Assembly (NCBI GenBank): GCA_018292915.2
Contig: JACVVK020000093.1
Span: 722,501-786,500, forward strand
DNA: 64,000 nt
Origin: Batillaria attramentaria
Taxonomy: Eukaryota > Mollusca > Gastropoda > Batillariidae
Direction: 5' to 3'
The notes beneath the pieces were generated by a model. It was not told where the DNA came from. It saw nothing but the letters and a program-made list of their open reading frames with translations, and searched no databases. Positions 48,691 through 58,527 of this stretch are shown here, piece after piece (position 1 is the stretch's first letter; every line of letters begins with the position of its first letter). Both the position numbers and the translations under genes were made by a program.

Positions 48691-49374
48691 GAAAACAGGC
48701 AGCACACTGAACTTGAATTGTGCTAGATGTACAGTTAGTGGTTTATCAGATCTTAACTTAGGCTGAAGCAAATAAAGAAGAAATTACGGTCTGCTGAGAA
48801 AAATCCCATACTGAAAAAAAAAAAAAAAAATACAGCATTATACACAAATCTAGAATTTACAATAGATACCCAATCATGACTAATACAAGGTCAGCTGCAA
48901 ACGAAACAATTTACCTCCATTCTGCGAATTAGTCTTTGTTACTTGCGCAGCTTTAAGCACTAAACACACACTCACCTGAAATCAAATACATGTATTGCTA
49001 TTGTGGTGCATTCTTACAATTTTCCAAGAAATACTTACTAAGCATCCATCCTAAAGGCATAGTGTGTGGTGTTGGGTTTTCTCATATGCAGTCAGTCACT
49101 CACTTTAACTGATCTCTCAGTGCTTCAAAACTCGTACATTAAGTACACCGCTTTGCTACATACGAGTGCATGAGCCATGTTGTTGAGTGAAGACTCCACC
49201 AAAGGTCTATGGCAACAGCTGATTGCAGCCTTGGCGATCACTGCAGCCCACCAAGTATCCGTGCTGTCACCCTCTGTGACCGCTGGCAGACTGTCATCCA
49301 TATGAACTACAGGCTGCCACTCTCTTATCAGGCAACTTAAAATTTTTTTTTTTTTTACTGATTGATCATGACAT

Positions 49375-49387
49375 GTCTGAAATAGTA
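49375..49387. repeat. Target site duplication, left copy
   Basis: gtctgaaatagta, identical to 52684-52696, bordering the RTE-like insertion. Confidence 0.92.
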
Positions 49388-52300
49388 CTTACTTACTTAC
49401 TTAGGCCCTTGGCTCCACGTGAAGCATAGGCCATCGACAACCCTTCGCCATCGCACTCTGTTCTGGGCCAGTCTTGCCACTCCAGTCCAGTTGGTACCCT
49501 GCTTACATAGCTCTGCCTCAGTGTCCCGCCTCCAGCTGTTGCGAGGCCGGCCTCTCTTCCTTTTCCCCTGCGGGTTCCATGTCAGGGCTTGGCGTGTGGT
49601 GCTGGATGCTGGCTTCCTGAGGGTGTGTCCAATCCAGCCCCACTTCCTCCGCAGGATCTGCTTGGCCACTGGTTCCTGCCCCGCTCGCTCCCACAGCTCT
49701 TCATTCCGGATCTTCTCTGGCCATCGGATGTTGAAGATGCGCCTCAGACAGGTGTTGAGAAATGTCTGAATCTTCTGCTGCATCGTCTTCGTTGTCCTCC
49801 ATGTTTCGCATCCGTAGAGCAGAACTGACTTCACGTTGGAGTTGAAGATGCGAAGTTTGGTTCTTATGCTGACAACTTTGGATGCCAAGACGTTCTTCAG
49901 CATGACCATTGCTGCCCTTGCCTTGCCGATTCTGGCTGTGACGTCTCGGTCTGTGCCTCCCTGTCCATCAACCACACTCCCCAGGTAGACAAAAGACTCC
50001 ACCTCCCTGATGGGCTCTCCACCGACTGTGACTGGTGTGTTGGCAGTGGTGTTGATCTTCATCAGCTCAGTTTTCCTCCTGTTGATCTTGAGCCCTGTTC
50101 CGGCTGATGTGGCTTCCAGGCGCGTAGTCTTGTCCTGCATCTGGCTGTGGCTGTGAGACAGGAGCGCCAGGTCGTCCGCGAAGTCGAGGTCATCCAGCTG
50201 CGTCCAGAGTGTCCACTGTATCCCGTTTTTCCTGCCTGCTGTAGTGGTCCTCATGATCCAGTCGATGACCAGGAGGAAGAGAAACGGGGACAACAGGCAT
50301 CCCTGGCGGACTCCGGTCTTCACCTCGAAGCTTTCTGACAACTGGCCAGCATGGGCAATCCTGCAGCTCATGTCTTGGTAGGTGCACTGGATCAAGGAGA
50401 TGATCTTCCCAGGAACTCCATAGTGCCTTAACAGCTTCCACAGTGCCTCTCTGTCTACACTGTCGAAAGCCTTCTCATAGTCTATGAAGTTGATGTAGAG
50501 AGGGGAGTTCCACTCCAGTGACTGCTCCACAATGATGCGTAGGCTGGCAATCTGGTCAGCGCAGGACCTGTTCCTGCGAAAGCCCGCCTGCTGGTCTCGG
50601 AGCATGGGGTCGACTGCCTCTCTCATCCTCTCCAGTAGAATTCTGTTGAGAACCTTGCCTGGCACTGACAGGAGCATGATCCCTCGGTAGTTGCTGCAGT
50701 CCCTGAGGTCCCCTTTCTTTGGCAGCTTGATGACGATCCCTTCTTTCCACTGGGCTGGCACCTCTTCCTTCTCCCAGATCTTGCTGAATAGGCTGTGCAG
50801 CATGTTGACGGCTGTCTCTGTGTCTGCTTTGATGGCTTCTGCTGGTATCTCGTCCGGCCCTGCAGCTTTCCCATTTCTCAGTGTCATGATGGCTTTCCTG
50901 ATCTCCGCCTTAGAGGGCTTGTCGCAGTTGATGGGTAGTTCTGTCTCTGCTGGTGGGATGTCTGGTGGTGTTTCAGGGATGGGGCGATTTAACAGCTCCC
51001 TGAAGTGTTCTGCCCATCGCTTCAGCTGTTCCTCAGTTGTTGTCAGTGGGTGCCCGTTCTTGTCCTTCACTGGTTTGTCTGTCTGCTGGAATTTGCCCAT
51101 GAGCTTCTTGGTCACCTGGTACAGGTCTTTTAGATTCCCTTGTCGGGCTGCTTCCTCTGCTTGACTGGCCAGGTTGTCGATGTAGTCCCTCTTGTCCTTC
51201 CTGGTGCTCCTCTTCACTTCTCTGTCAGCTGCTGTGTATTCCTCTTGTGCCTTTGCCTTAGCTCTTCTTGTTCGGCTCGTGTTCAGTGCAGCTTTCTTCT
51301 CTTTCCTAACTTCCAGCTTCTGGATGGTATCAGCAGAGATCCATTCCTTATGTTGGGTCTTTCTCTTGCCAAGGACCTCTTCGCATGTGTCGTGCCAAAG
51401 TTTCTTGCTGTGTTCCCAGTGTGTCTCGATGTCCATTTCACTGTCTTCTATCAGGTCTTGCAGTGGCTGGAACCTGTTGGAAAGGCTGATCCGGAATGCT
51501 GCTTGTGTCTCTGTGTTCCTGAGTAGTCCAACGTTGTACCTGGTCCGTGTGTTGTTGGCGTTGGTGTGCCTCTTAAGCCGAAGTCTCAATGTTGTTGCAA
51601 GAAGGTGGTGGTCTGATGATACATCGGCACCCCTCATCACACGCACATCCCGCCACGATCTCCTGAACTTCCGGCTGATGCAGATGTGATCAATCTGGTT
51701 CTCCGTGACATGGTCCGGCGATCTCCATGTGGCCTTGTGGATGCGCTTGTGTGGGAAGATGCTGCCTCCTATCACTAGCTGGTTCAGGGCACAAAAGTTT
51801 GCAAAGCGCTCGCCATTTTCGTTCATCTGTCCCAGTCCGTGTGTTCCCATGGTGTCCTCGTAGCCTGTGTTGTCTGATCCAATCTTGGCGTTGAAGTCTC
51901 CCATCAGTATGGTCATGTCCTTGGCTCCTCCTCTATCTATCACTGTCTGCAGTTGTTGGTAGAAGTCATCTTTTTTCTCCTCTTCCGCATCATTGGTGGG
52001 AGCGTAGCACTGGATGATGTTCAGCTTGATGTCTTTTTTCTTGGTGATGAATTTGGCTGTGATGATGCGGGAGTTGACAGGTTCCCAGCCGATGAGTGCC
52101 CGCTGTGCCTCCGGTGCCAGCATCAGGGCCACGCCCTCAGTGTGGGGGGCTCCATCCTCTGTGTGTCCAGAGTACAGCAATTGCTCTCCCGATGAAAATC
52201 TCAGCTGTCCTGTCTGTAGCCACCTTGTCTCACTCAGTCCCAGTACTCCTATCTTGTAGTTCTTCATCTCTCTTGCTACTTGTATGGTCCTTCCTACTTC

Positions 52301-52683
52301 ATACATTGTCCTGATGTTCCATGTGGCTACTCTCGTTGTTGTCCTGGGTGTTAGAAGGGGGGTCGGCCTTGCAGCTTCCTTTCGGCTTTCACTGCAATGC
52401 GTCATAGGTCTCCGGGATGGAGACCCTTCCTCGCCCAGGAGAATGTCTCGGTTTGTTGTTGTCGATGCTTTTGTAACTTTGTGTTTTTTACAGGTAGGGC
52501 TGTTAACCCTACGCAAACCCGTTTAGCCTCTTGGAGAGGTGGTCCACATTCGTCTGACCTCTACCCTTTGACCTGTCCAGCTTGGGTGACCCTGCCAGGA
52601 GCATGTGCTCCTGCTGGCATAGTTCTCTGGGTCATTGAGGTACTCAAGCCACTACCCCACGACAAGGGGTGGACCATGTAGGG
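49388..52683 (-). mobile_element. Full-length RTE-like non-LTR retrotransposon with 13-bp target site duplication
   Basis: The element is about 3.3 kb. On its own strand it starts at 52683, has about 167 bp of 5' leader, the EN-RT ORF, and ends in (AAGT)n directly at the stop codon; the TAA is part of the tail. The 13 bp gtctgaaatagta is found on both sides, at 49375-49387 and 52684-52696, with no mismatch. Intact ORF plus perfect duplication point to a recent insertion by target-primed reverse transcription. Confidence 0.92.
49397..52516 (-). CDS. RTE-type endonuclease/reverse transcriptase ORF of a non-LTR retrotransposon
   Basis: A single 1039-aa ORF without frameshift or stop. The N-terminal part is an apurinic-like endonuclease: ATWNIRT near residue 63, catalytic LSETRW near 93, MGDFNAKIG near 204 and the SDHH motif near 299. 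The central part is a reverse transcriptase: KAAGPDEIPAE, PKKGDLRDCSNYRGI, LSPFLF and the active-site FADD near residue 778. After it come YGCETW and a C-terminal domain with RRKWGWIGHTLRKP. A single EN-RT ORF, a very short 3' end and a tetranucleotide tail favour the RTE clade. The endonuclease resembles the RTE-derived part of bovine CFDP2, which is why such ORFs are often mislabelled craniofacial development protein 2. No long upstream ORF1 is visible. Clade is inference; a full-length retrotransposon polyprotein is near certain. Confidence 0.93.
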   Translation of the reverse strand: MRRVNSPTCKKHKVTKASTTTNRDILLGEEGSPSRRPMTHCSESRKEAARPTPLLTPRTTTRVATWNIRTMYEVGRTIQVAREMKNYKIGVLGLSETRWLQTGQLRFSSGEQLLYSGHTEDGAPHTEGVALMLAPEAQRALIGWEPVNSRIITAKFITKKKDIKLNIIQCYAPTNDAEEEKKDDFYQQLQTVIDRGGAKDMTILMGDFNAKIGSDNTGYEDTMGTHGLGQMNENGERFANFCALNQLVIGGSIFPHKRIHKATWRSPDHVTENQIDHICISRKFRRSWRDVRVMRGADVSSDHHLLATTLRLRLKRHTNANNTRTRYNVGLLRNTETQAAFRISLSNRFQPLQDLIEDSEMDIETHWEHSKKLWHDTCEEVLGKRKTQHKEWISADTIQKLEVRKEKKAALNTSRTRRAKAKAQEEYTAADREVKRSTRKDKRDYIDNLASQAEEAARQGNLKDLYQVTKKLMGKFQQTDKPVKDKNGHPLTTTEEQLKRWAEHFRELLNRPIPETPPDIPPAETELPINCDKPSKAEIRKAIMTLRNGKAAGPDEIPAEAIKADTETAVNMLHSLFSKIWEKEEVPAQWKEGIVIKLPKKGDLRDCSNYRGIMLLSVPGKVLNRILLERMREAVDPMLRDQQAGFRRNRSCADQIASLRIIVEQSLEWNSPLYINFIDYEKAFDSVDREALWKLLRHYGVPGKIISLIQCTYQDMSCRIAHAGQLSESFEVKTGVRQGCLLSPFLFLLVIDWIMRTTTAGRKNGIQWTLWTQLDDLDFADDLALLSHSHSQMQDKTTRLEATSAGTGLKINRRKTELMKINTTANTPVTVGGEPIREVESFVYLGSVVDGQGGTDRDVTARIGKARAAMVMLKNVLASKVVSIRTKLRIFNSNVKSVLLYGCETWRTTKTMQQKIQTFLNTCLRRIFNIRWPEKIRNEELWERAGQEPVAKQILRRKWGWIGHTLRKPASSTTRQALTWNPQGKRKRGRPRNSWRRDTEAELCKQGTNWTGVARLAQNRVRWRRVVDGLCFTWSQGPK

Positions 52684-52696
52684 GTCTGAAATAGTA
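52684..52696. repeat. Target site duplication, right copy
   Basis: gtctgaaatagta, identical to 49375-49387. Confidence 0.92.
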
Positions 52697-52860
52697 GGTA
52701 GCAGCAACAGGACACGGCTGCCCACCGGGAAGCGACGAGGCTTGGCTTTACGGTCGAAAGCTGCAGCGTAACGCTCGGCAGACCGTCCTAGGTTCTTCTG
52801 GGCTAGCTCTTTCATGGACTCCAGACGTTCCCACAAATCCAACACATATTGCACTGTGGA
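52697..52860 (-). pseudogene. Ty3/gypsy-type integrase C-terminal fragment
   Basis: On the - strand the translation reads QYVLDLWERLESMKELAQKN, later YAAAFDRKAKPRRFPVGSRV and LLLLPT. This is the pattern of the region after the integrase core in Ty3/gypsy Pol proteins (a helix with ERLE, then YDRKAKPR and VGxxVLLLLP). Only about 55 residues remain, with no neighbouring protease, RT or RNase H, so it is a dead remnant. The RTE-like element landed at its downstream edge. The sequence beyond the insertion no longer matches a gypsy pattern by eye. Confidence 0.65.
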
Positions 52861-53499
52861 TACTCTTACACACAGATATGTCTATAATGGCGATATGTGT
52901 GATTTGCATGATTGGTGACCATGTGTCGAAGTATGGATTGCAGTACACGTACTTCTACGATTTGAGTATGGGCAGAAATTAATGTTATTTTCCTGATGCC
53001 AGGTGCTTGGAGAGCCTTTTCTTGAGTGAAGACAGTGTGGGACCTATTGTTGGGGATGGGATTAGTTCAGTGAGGGAGCATTTTACTAAAGAGAGCCACT
53101 AGAGGAGAGACTTGGTTTAAATATTGTCTTTGGACATGGAAACTTGTACAAAACACGTAGAGTTGGAATCACATCTGTATTTGTGTGTGTGTGTGTGAGA
53201 GAGAGAGAGAGCATGTGTGTGTGTGTGTGTGCATTTTGCATGATTGGTGACCATGTTTATGCATGATTTGACTTCACGATCATTTATACAAATTGATCTT
53301 GCCATACACTGTCTGTCATGCCTTTCACTCAGATCAGCAATAAATTGTTTTGTTTTCCATTTTTATTTGGACTTTTCTTTATATACATGTGTATATTATG
53401 TGAGATTCTGCTGATTTATGCATGCTGTAAAATAGATTCCATCTTGGTTAAAGCAACTTTCCTTCTACAATGATTTCATCTTTACAAAATCTCATGATG

Positions 53500-53554
<55 letters not shown>

Positions 53555-53572
53555 AGTTGTCTGACACTACTG

Positions 53573-56524
53573 TTACGTAATCTTCATCTTGTAAAGCTGA
53601 CGGTATTTATAGGGCATGTACACTGCTGACAACAGAAGCCCCACGCAGTATCCAAACAAAGACCCGAGTACACAGCTCACTGGCCAAACCTGCACACACA
53701 CAGACAAACACACAAACATGTAGTAATTTTCCTGAAGTTTCTCTGGCTAAACATGTATGCTGCAGGCACATGCAGTAATCTAAAGGGAGACCCAAGTGCT
53801 CAACTCGCTGTAAAAAAATGCACCTGCAGAAATAAACTCAAGAACAGAGTAGTTTGGCTAAAGCTAAGATTGCTGACATTGACAATCATTCATGTGATAA
53901 AAAGAATAATTATTTCCACATCATGTTCAGCTTTTCATGAAAAATATACATGTGGTGTATAGGTACTGTCCTGTAGCATTTCAACATGGCCTGAATGCCC
54001 TGTTTCTAAATGGTTAGACTCAAATGCTCACATTTTTATCTGCGTTCATTCCCAATGGAAACGAACCGTATCCCATGTATGGAGCCTAGAGCCTGATGAG
54101 TGTGAAAGTACCTCGTAAGTCTTCTGGATTTTACTATTTCACAAAGCATTTGCACCATGTGCAGCAACACACAACACAGCATCACTTCCATTTCTAAGCA
54201 TTTTTTTAGGCTCATGGATCGCTCTTTTGGCAGTGTATAGCATTGTATCACTTACACACCTGCACAGTGACAGCATTTGACAGGCTGGCACTGAGCCAAC
54301 AGACGCGAGTAAGTATCAAGTAAGCTTGTCTTATTGACATGGTCAACTGCTGAGTGGAAGAATGTGAATTTTCACCAGATCACAGAGCTTGTGGACGGCA
54401 CACCCAGCTCTACTAATCATTAAGATATTAGACTTGTTTTGAACATACAGGCAGACTCACAAGCGAAACCGTTCCAAACATGTTGACTTCTGTGAGGCCA
54501 AGTGAACACCGAAATAGCGCATTTAAGGATTAACTGGGTGCAGGCACAACAACAAAGCAGACAAAGCACAGACCTGCCAGGGTCGGTCCCAGTCGAGGGG
54601 GATCGGAACAGCTCCCAGCCAGGCACCCACCAGCGTACAAATGCCAGTTATGAAGACTGCTGTCTCGGGCCCAAGGGATGGTCTGCAAGAGATAATTGGA
54701 ATTATGCATGTGCGCAAATTCTGTTTATCCTTTTATATTTCCTAGGCGTGTACCCTGAATGATGAAACAGATGCCAAATTGGGAACTTAAAACTAAGCGT
54801 ACAGCGCCAGTTGTTTTTCTTGCATAACTGGGACAGGTGACCCTGAATGCCATCAGTGTGTATTTATCATGTGTATGAACATATCAAACCAGTCTCATTT
54901 GATGGCATTGCCAAACGGTACACGTGCCAGATGGTAGTTTTGGTACACTAACACTAGTAACAGTAATTATCTGCTTTGAACTCTTAACTATTAATTAATT
55001 AATTAATTAACACTGGCCCCTGTAGTGTAGTGGTTAGCACTTCGGACCAGAAGACCTGGGTTCGAGTCCAAGCCGAGGCAAGCAGGATTTTTCTACCCAG
55101 GTTGGCTCCTACCCAGAGCGGGTGTGTTATGGGCCCAATGGGGAGGCTGTTGCCACACAGCCAAGATTCACCCACTTCACGGCCCGTGCGAGTTTGGGGG
55201 TGCTACCCTCAGTATGACACGTCTTACGATGTGGATGATTACACGGCCAGCACCGCAGGTGCCGTAGTTCCCGGGCCTGGTTAATGCCGGGATATTTATG
55301 ACAGGAAGCATGGAATGTGGCCCTGTCCTGCAGTTCCAAACCACACGGACCTCCATAGCATCATCTTACCATCATCCTCATCTCCATCATGCATAATAAA
55401 AATTGCCCCAGCTTCCGAGCCTTGCAGTTGCAGACTGCCTTAGCTACTTGCATGCATGCCAAGGAATGGCCCTTGTCTGCAAAGCGAAGCCTGGTTGTGC
55501 ATGAGGGCAAATCTTTGTCTGGTATATCTGTCCCAAAGAAATGCATAGAGACAGCCTGTACAACCTGGTTGCATCGCAAGACAGGCACCTCGCACTCCCC
55601 CACAAGTTCAATCATGCATTTTACAACACGATCAGCATAGTGACCTTTTTCATTTCTTGTTGGGGATGGCACAAAGGATATCAATACTGCTGCATGTGTG
55701 AATGGCCAAACAAGCATAAGCATAAATTTATATCCCTTGTAAATTTGTTAACAGGCATGCTAATTAACCAGATACGCATGCTGACTCACTTTCCCAAAAT
55801 GAAGACCGTTGACCATCTACCGAGGTCAGGTCCGAGCACAAAGCAAGCGGGAACTACAGCTAAAGCTGTCAGCAGCAGAGCAAAATGGAAGGTTTCTGCT
55901 GTAGCTCTGAAAACAAAGGGAAAGGAATAATTAAAAAATGAGGTAAGAACTGAATGGCAATGATAACTTGTGAACTTTGTAATGTATGCTTAATGTGACT
56001 CTGTATGGCATCTGGGCCAGCTACGTAAGTTTCATGATAATGCAAATCAAATAGATGTTGCTGTCATGGTCGGAAAAAGATCATCGGCGTGAAACTGAAA
56101 GCAGTAAGCGCGCGCGCGCGCGCACACACACACACACACACACATAGCCTTTGTTCAAAAGATTTCTCTCAAGTAAAGGTGGGTCTTTCTATGATCCTTA
56201 CTCTATCGCTGGAGCACCAAATAATACGGCAAAGCAGTGGAAAATGACGCAGCAAGTTGCACACAGTCCTGCACACTTCATGGCACTTCGCACATGAAAT
56301 TGAAGCGCAGACCACAGCACCGACACAACAGTGTGAACCACAACGACGATCGCCGACAGCACCTTTACACTGATAAGAGGTTGTGAAATTAAATCGAATG
56401 GAATTTTCAGCACTAAAGACAGCGCAACTGTTCCACCAAAGAAAGTGCACCATATCAAGGAAAGAGCTACAGTAGACCTAATTTTCTGCTTGAGGGTAGA
56501 CTTGCCGGTATCAAACGCCGCCAT
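53573..56524 (-). CDS. PIGF: PIGF, GPI-anchor biosynthesis class F protein, 4 exons
   Basis: Multipass ER protein that works with PIGO and PIGG to add ethanolamine phosphate to GPI precursors. Exons, high to low: 56524-56202, 55906-55790, 54682-54574, 53689-53573; 666 nt, 221 aa (human about 219), phases consistent, TAA stop. Diagnostic stretches: VLFGAPAIE at the exon 1/2 junction, [19 protein letters not shown], and in exon 3 [19 protein letters not shown], the most conserved PIGF signature. Exon 4 gives [20 protein letters not shown] and a short basic tail ending KMKIT. About six hydrophobic segments are visible. The chosen Met (MAAFDTG) sits in ATCATGGCGG, a good initiation context; an in-frame Met 6 codons upstream is possible. 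A GC-rich, G-tract-rich stretch lies upstream (56690-56865). Confidence 0.93.
55015..55425 (+). mobile_element. Second-family tRNA-SINE in PIGF intron
   Basis: ggcccctgtagtgtagtggt, B box gggttcgagtccaagcc, and the same body through cataataaaaattgcccca; truncated before the 3' module. Confidence 0.8.
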
Positions 56525-56880
56525 GATGGTAAGGGACAGCACTCTCTACGTCACCACAGGCTCTTTAAAATACCGGATCGGAAATTAGTCGGGAAGTGAA
56601 CACAAAATTACATTAGCGGGAACTGGGGACTTCTGCCAAAACTGAGGAAGTCAAACCTGACACGGCGTCTTTCCTGGGAAGAGGCACTCGCAGTGATGAC
56701 AGCGGTCATGTCGGTCACAGTCACCGGGCCGGCCGGCCACTCCGCAGTCGGTGCCGGACCGGCCGGCGTGTTGGAGGGGGGGGGGGGGGAGCCGGGGGGT
56801 ACTGAGGGGGGGAGGGGAGGAGCGGAAGGGTGTGTGTGTGTGGGTGGGGGGGGGGGGGGGGGTTACGGAGTATAAAAGCA
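56525..56880 (-). promoter_or_regulatory. GC-rich upstream region of PIGF with G-tracts
   Basis: Upstream of the PIGF ATG lies CpG-rich sequence (ggccggccggcc near 56731 and 56760). Two G-runs, 56776-56820 and 56842-56861, could form G-quadruplexes on the + strand. The position fits a CpG-island-like promoter. Function is inferred. Confidence 0.4.
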
Positions 56881-57544
56881 GAGTTGAAAGAATTCTACTG
56901 CGCTCAAGCCTGTAAGTTCAGTTTTCATTTATACCGCCGCACAGCGGCCGCGCGGCCGCATCAGTCGGCCGGGACACCCAGTCACATACCACCAGTAAGT
57001 CGCTCAAGGCATCCCAATAGGGCTAACCCTAACAGTTTACTTGTTTACCAAAACATACACGTCTGGCACAGTGGCCGGCACTCACTTAACCCACCGGACC
57101 GACAGCTAACGCGTGCCTCTGACAGCGCGTTTATATTTCCCGCCCGGTCCGCCAGGCCCCAATGGCTAGGCCAGACGGCCCTTTTTGTTTATATTACAGC
57201 GTCCACTGGAGAACCGGAAAATTAGCATGGTAAAGAAGGGACCCCGTTTTCAGTGTGCACAATTTTTGCAGTACAAAGGTCAGCTCGACCTATGACTTCA
57301 GACTTGTCAGCCGGTTTTATTTTATTTTGCTGTGTGAGCTGAAACATCACTCAGCTCGAGCATATAGAAAATATATAGTATTATATGTGCCGCCAGTAAC
57401 TGTGTGTAGTTAATGTATCAGTACATAAATACAATATTTGACGTAAATGTATGTATGTCATAATACATACTGCTAAGACAAACGTGTATCATTATCCATA
57501 CTATCCATACTATTCAACCCTCTTTTATTTTTTTTAAAAAAATG
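56881..57544. other. No recognised gene between PIGF promoter region and the satellite-bearing element
   Basis: GC-rich at first (gcggccgcgcggccgc near 56944), then contains the extra arm copy at 57180-57370. Confidence 0.4.
57180..57370 (-). repeat. Extra partial arm copy outside the left arm
   Basis: ttttcagtgtgcacaatttt, aaaggtcagctcgacct, cttgtcagccggtttta and caccact-like strings match 62687-62795 in direct orientation. Confidence 0.65.
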
Positions 57545-57960
57545 AGCGGGACCATTCGACTGGCAGTCATTCTCAGTGGCAAATCAGTGAATCAGTCGCA
57601 CTCGGCTGCGGACTGGAGCCGGTAAGGATTGGTCATTGTGTATACTGAAAGTATACGTTTATGGGTATTCGGTTATTACATATATTATATACTGACTGAC
57701 TGCATACACAGTGTACATTAATTTTGTCCTCCCAGGTATTAGTTGAGTGATGATTCAGTTCCCACTGATAAACAGCCAAAGTGCTTGAATAAAACTGGCA
57801 AGCCACAAGTCACAGGTCGACTTGACCTTTACACCCTACCAATTCTGCGCACTGAAAAAGGGCCGCCCTTCTATTTCTTACTGGCACCTTTGGTCCCTCC
57901 TGTCCAGCGTAGTGTAAACAAACCCCAGCCAGCTGGTCCTGGGGTTTCTGTGTGGAGAAT
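57545..57960 (+). repeat. Left inverted arm of the satellite-bearing element
   Basis: About 400 bp; strongest match in its last 190 bp. Complement at 62560-62965. Confidence 0.8.
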
Positions 57961-58114
57961 TCAAGGCTGAATTCGCACTTAGGATATTACAGTGGCATCA
58001 TAGACATTAAAAAATATCGACTTTGGCTCAAGCAGGCTACTGCTTCACGCAGACAAAAATCAAAACAAACAAACAAAAAAGTTTTACTGAGGTTGGTTTG
58101 GTTTGGTTTGGTTT

Positions 58115-58147
<33 letters not shown>
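58115..58147 (+). repeat. (GT)n tract before the left direct module
   Basis: About 15 units following (TTGGT)n. Confidence 0.95.
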
Positions 58148-58148
<1 letters not shown>

Positions 58149-58290
58149 CATAAATTTTGTTTTGACATGCCCCAAGGGGTATTTGAATAAACAAATTTTA
58201 CTCAGTTGTATCGATACATAACGAGACGGTATCATCATCGACGTCAATTTGACCTGAGAAATATGGCAAGCCTTTATTAATTTGTTGTGG
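58148..58290 (+). repeat. Left direct module of the satellite-bearing element
   Basis: tatttgaataaacaaatttt, tcagttgtatcgatacataa, cgagacggtatcatcatc and tttattaatttgttg; the same string order is at 62337-62487. Confidence 0.85.
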
Positions 58291-58371
58291 TTAGAGTTCG
58301 GGTGTGCGTTCATATAAAGACGTATAAAACGGATATCATTTTTGTGTAAAGATACACTTATACTGAGAGGC

Positions 58372-58378
58372 GCGCGCG

Positions 58379-58445
<67 letters not shown>

Positions 58446-58447
58446 CG

Positions 58448-58504
<57 letters not shown>
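58372..58504 (+). repeat. (CG)n-(CA)n tract bordering the satellite
   Basis: (GC)8, (CA)n, gaacgtca, (CA)n; about 133 bp. Confidence 0.97.
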
Positions 58505-58508
<4 letters not shown>

Positions 58509-58527
58509 CTATTTCAATTTTTAAATT

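Noticed and set aside
50691..51689. Long + strand open frames opposite the retrotransposon ORF
   Set aside because: Antisense shadows of the EN-RT coding frame.
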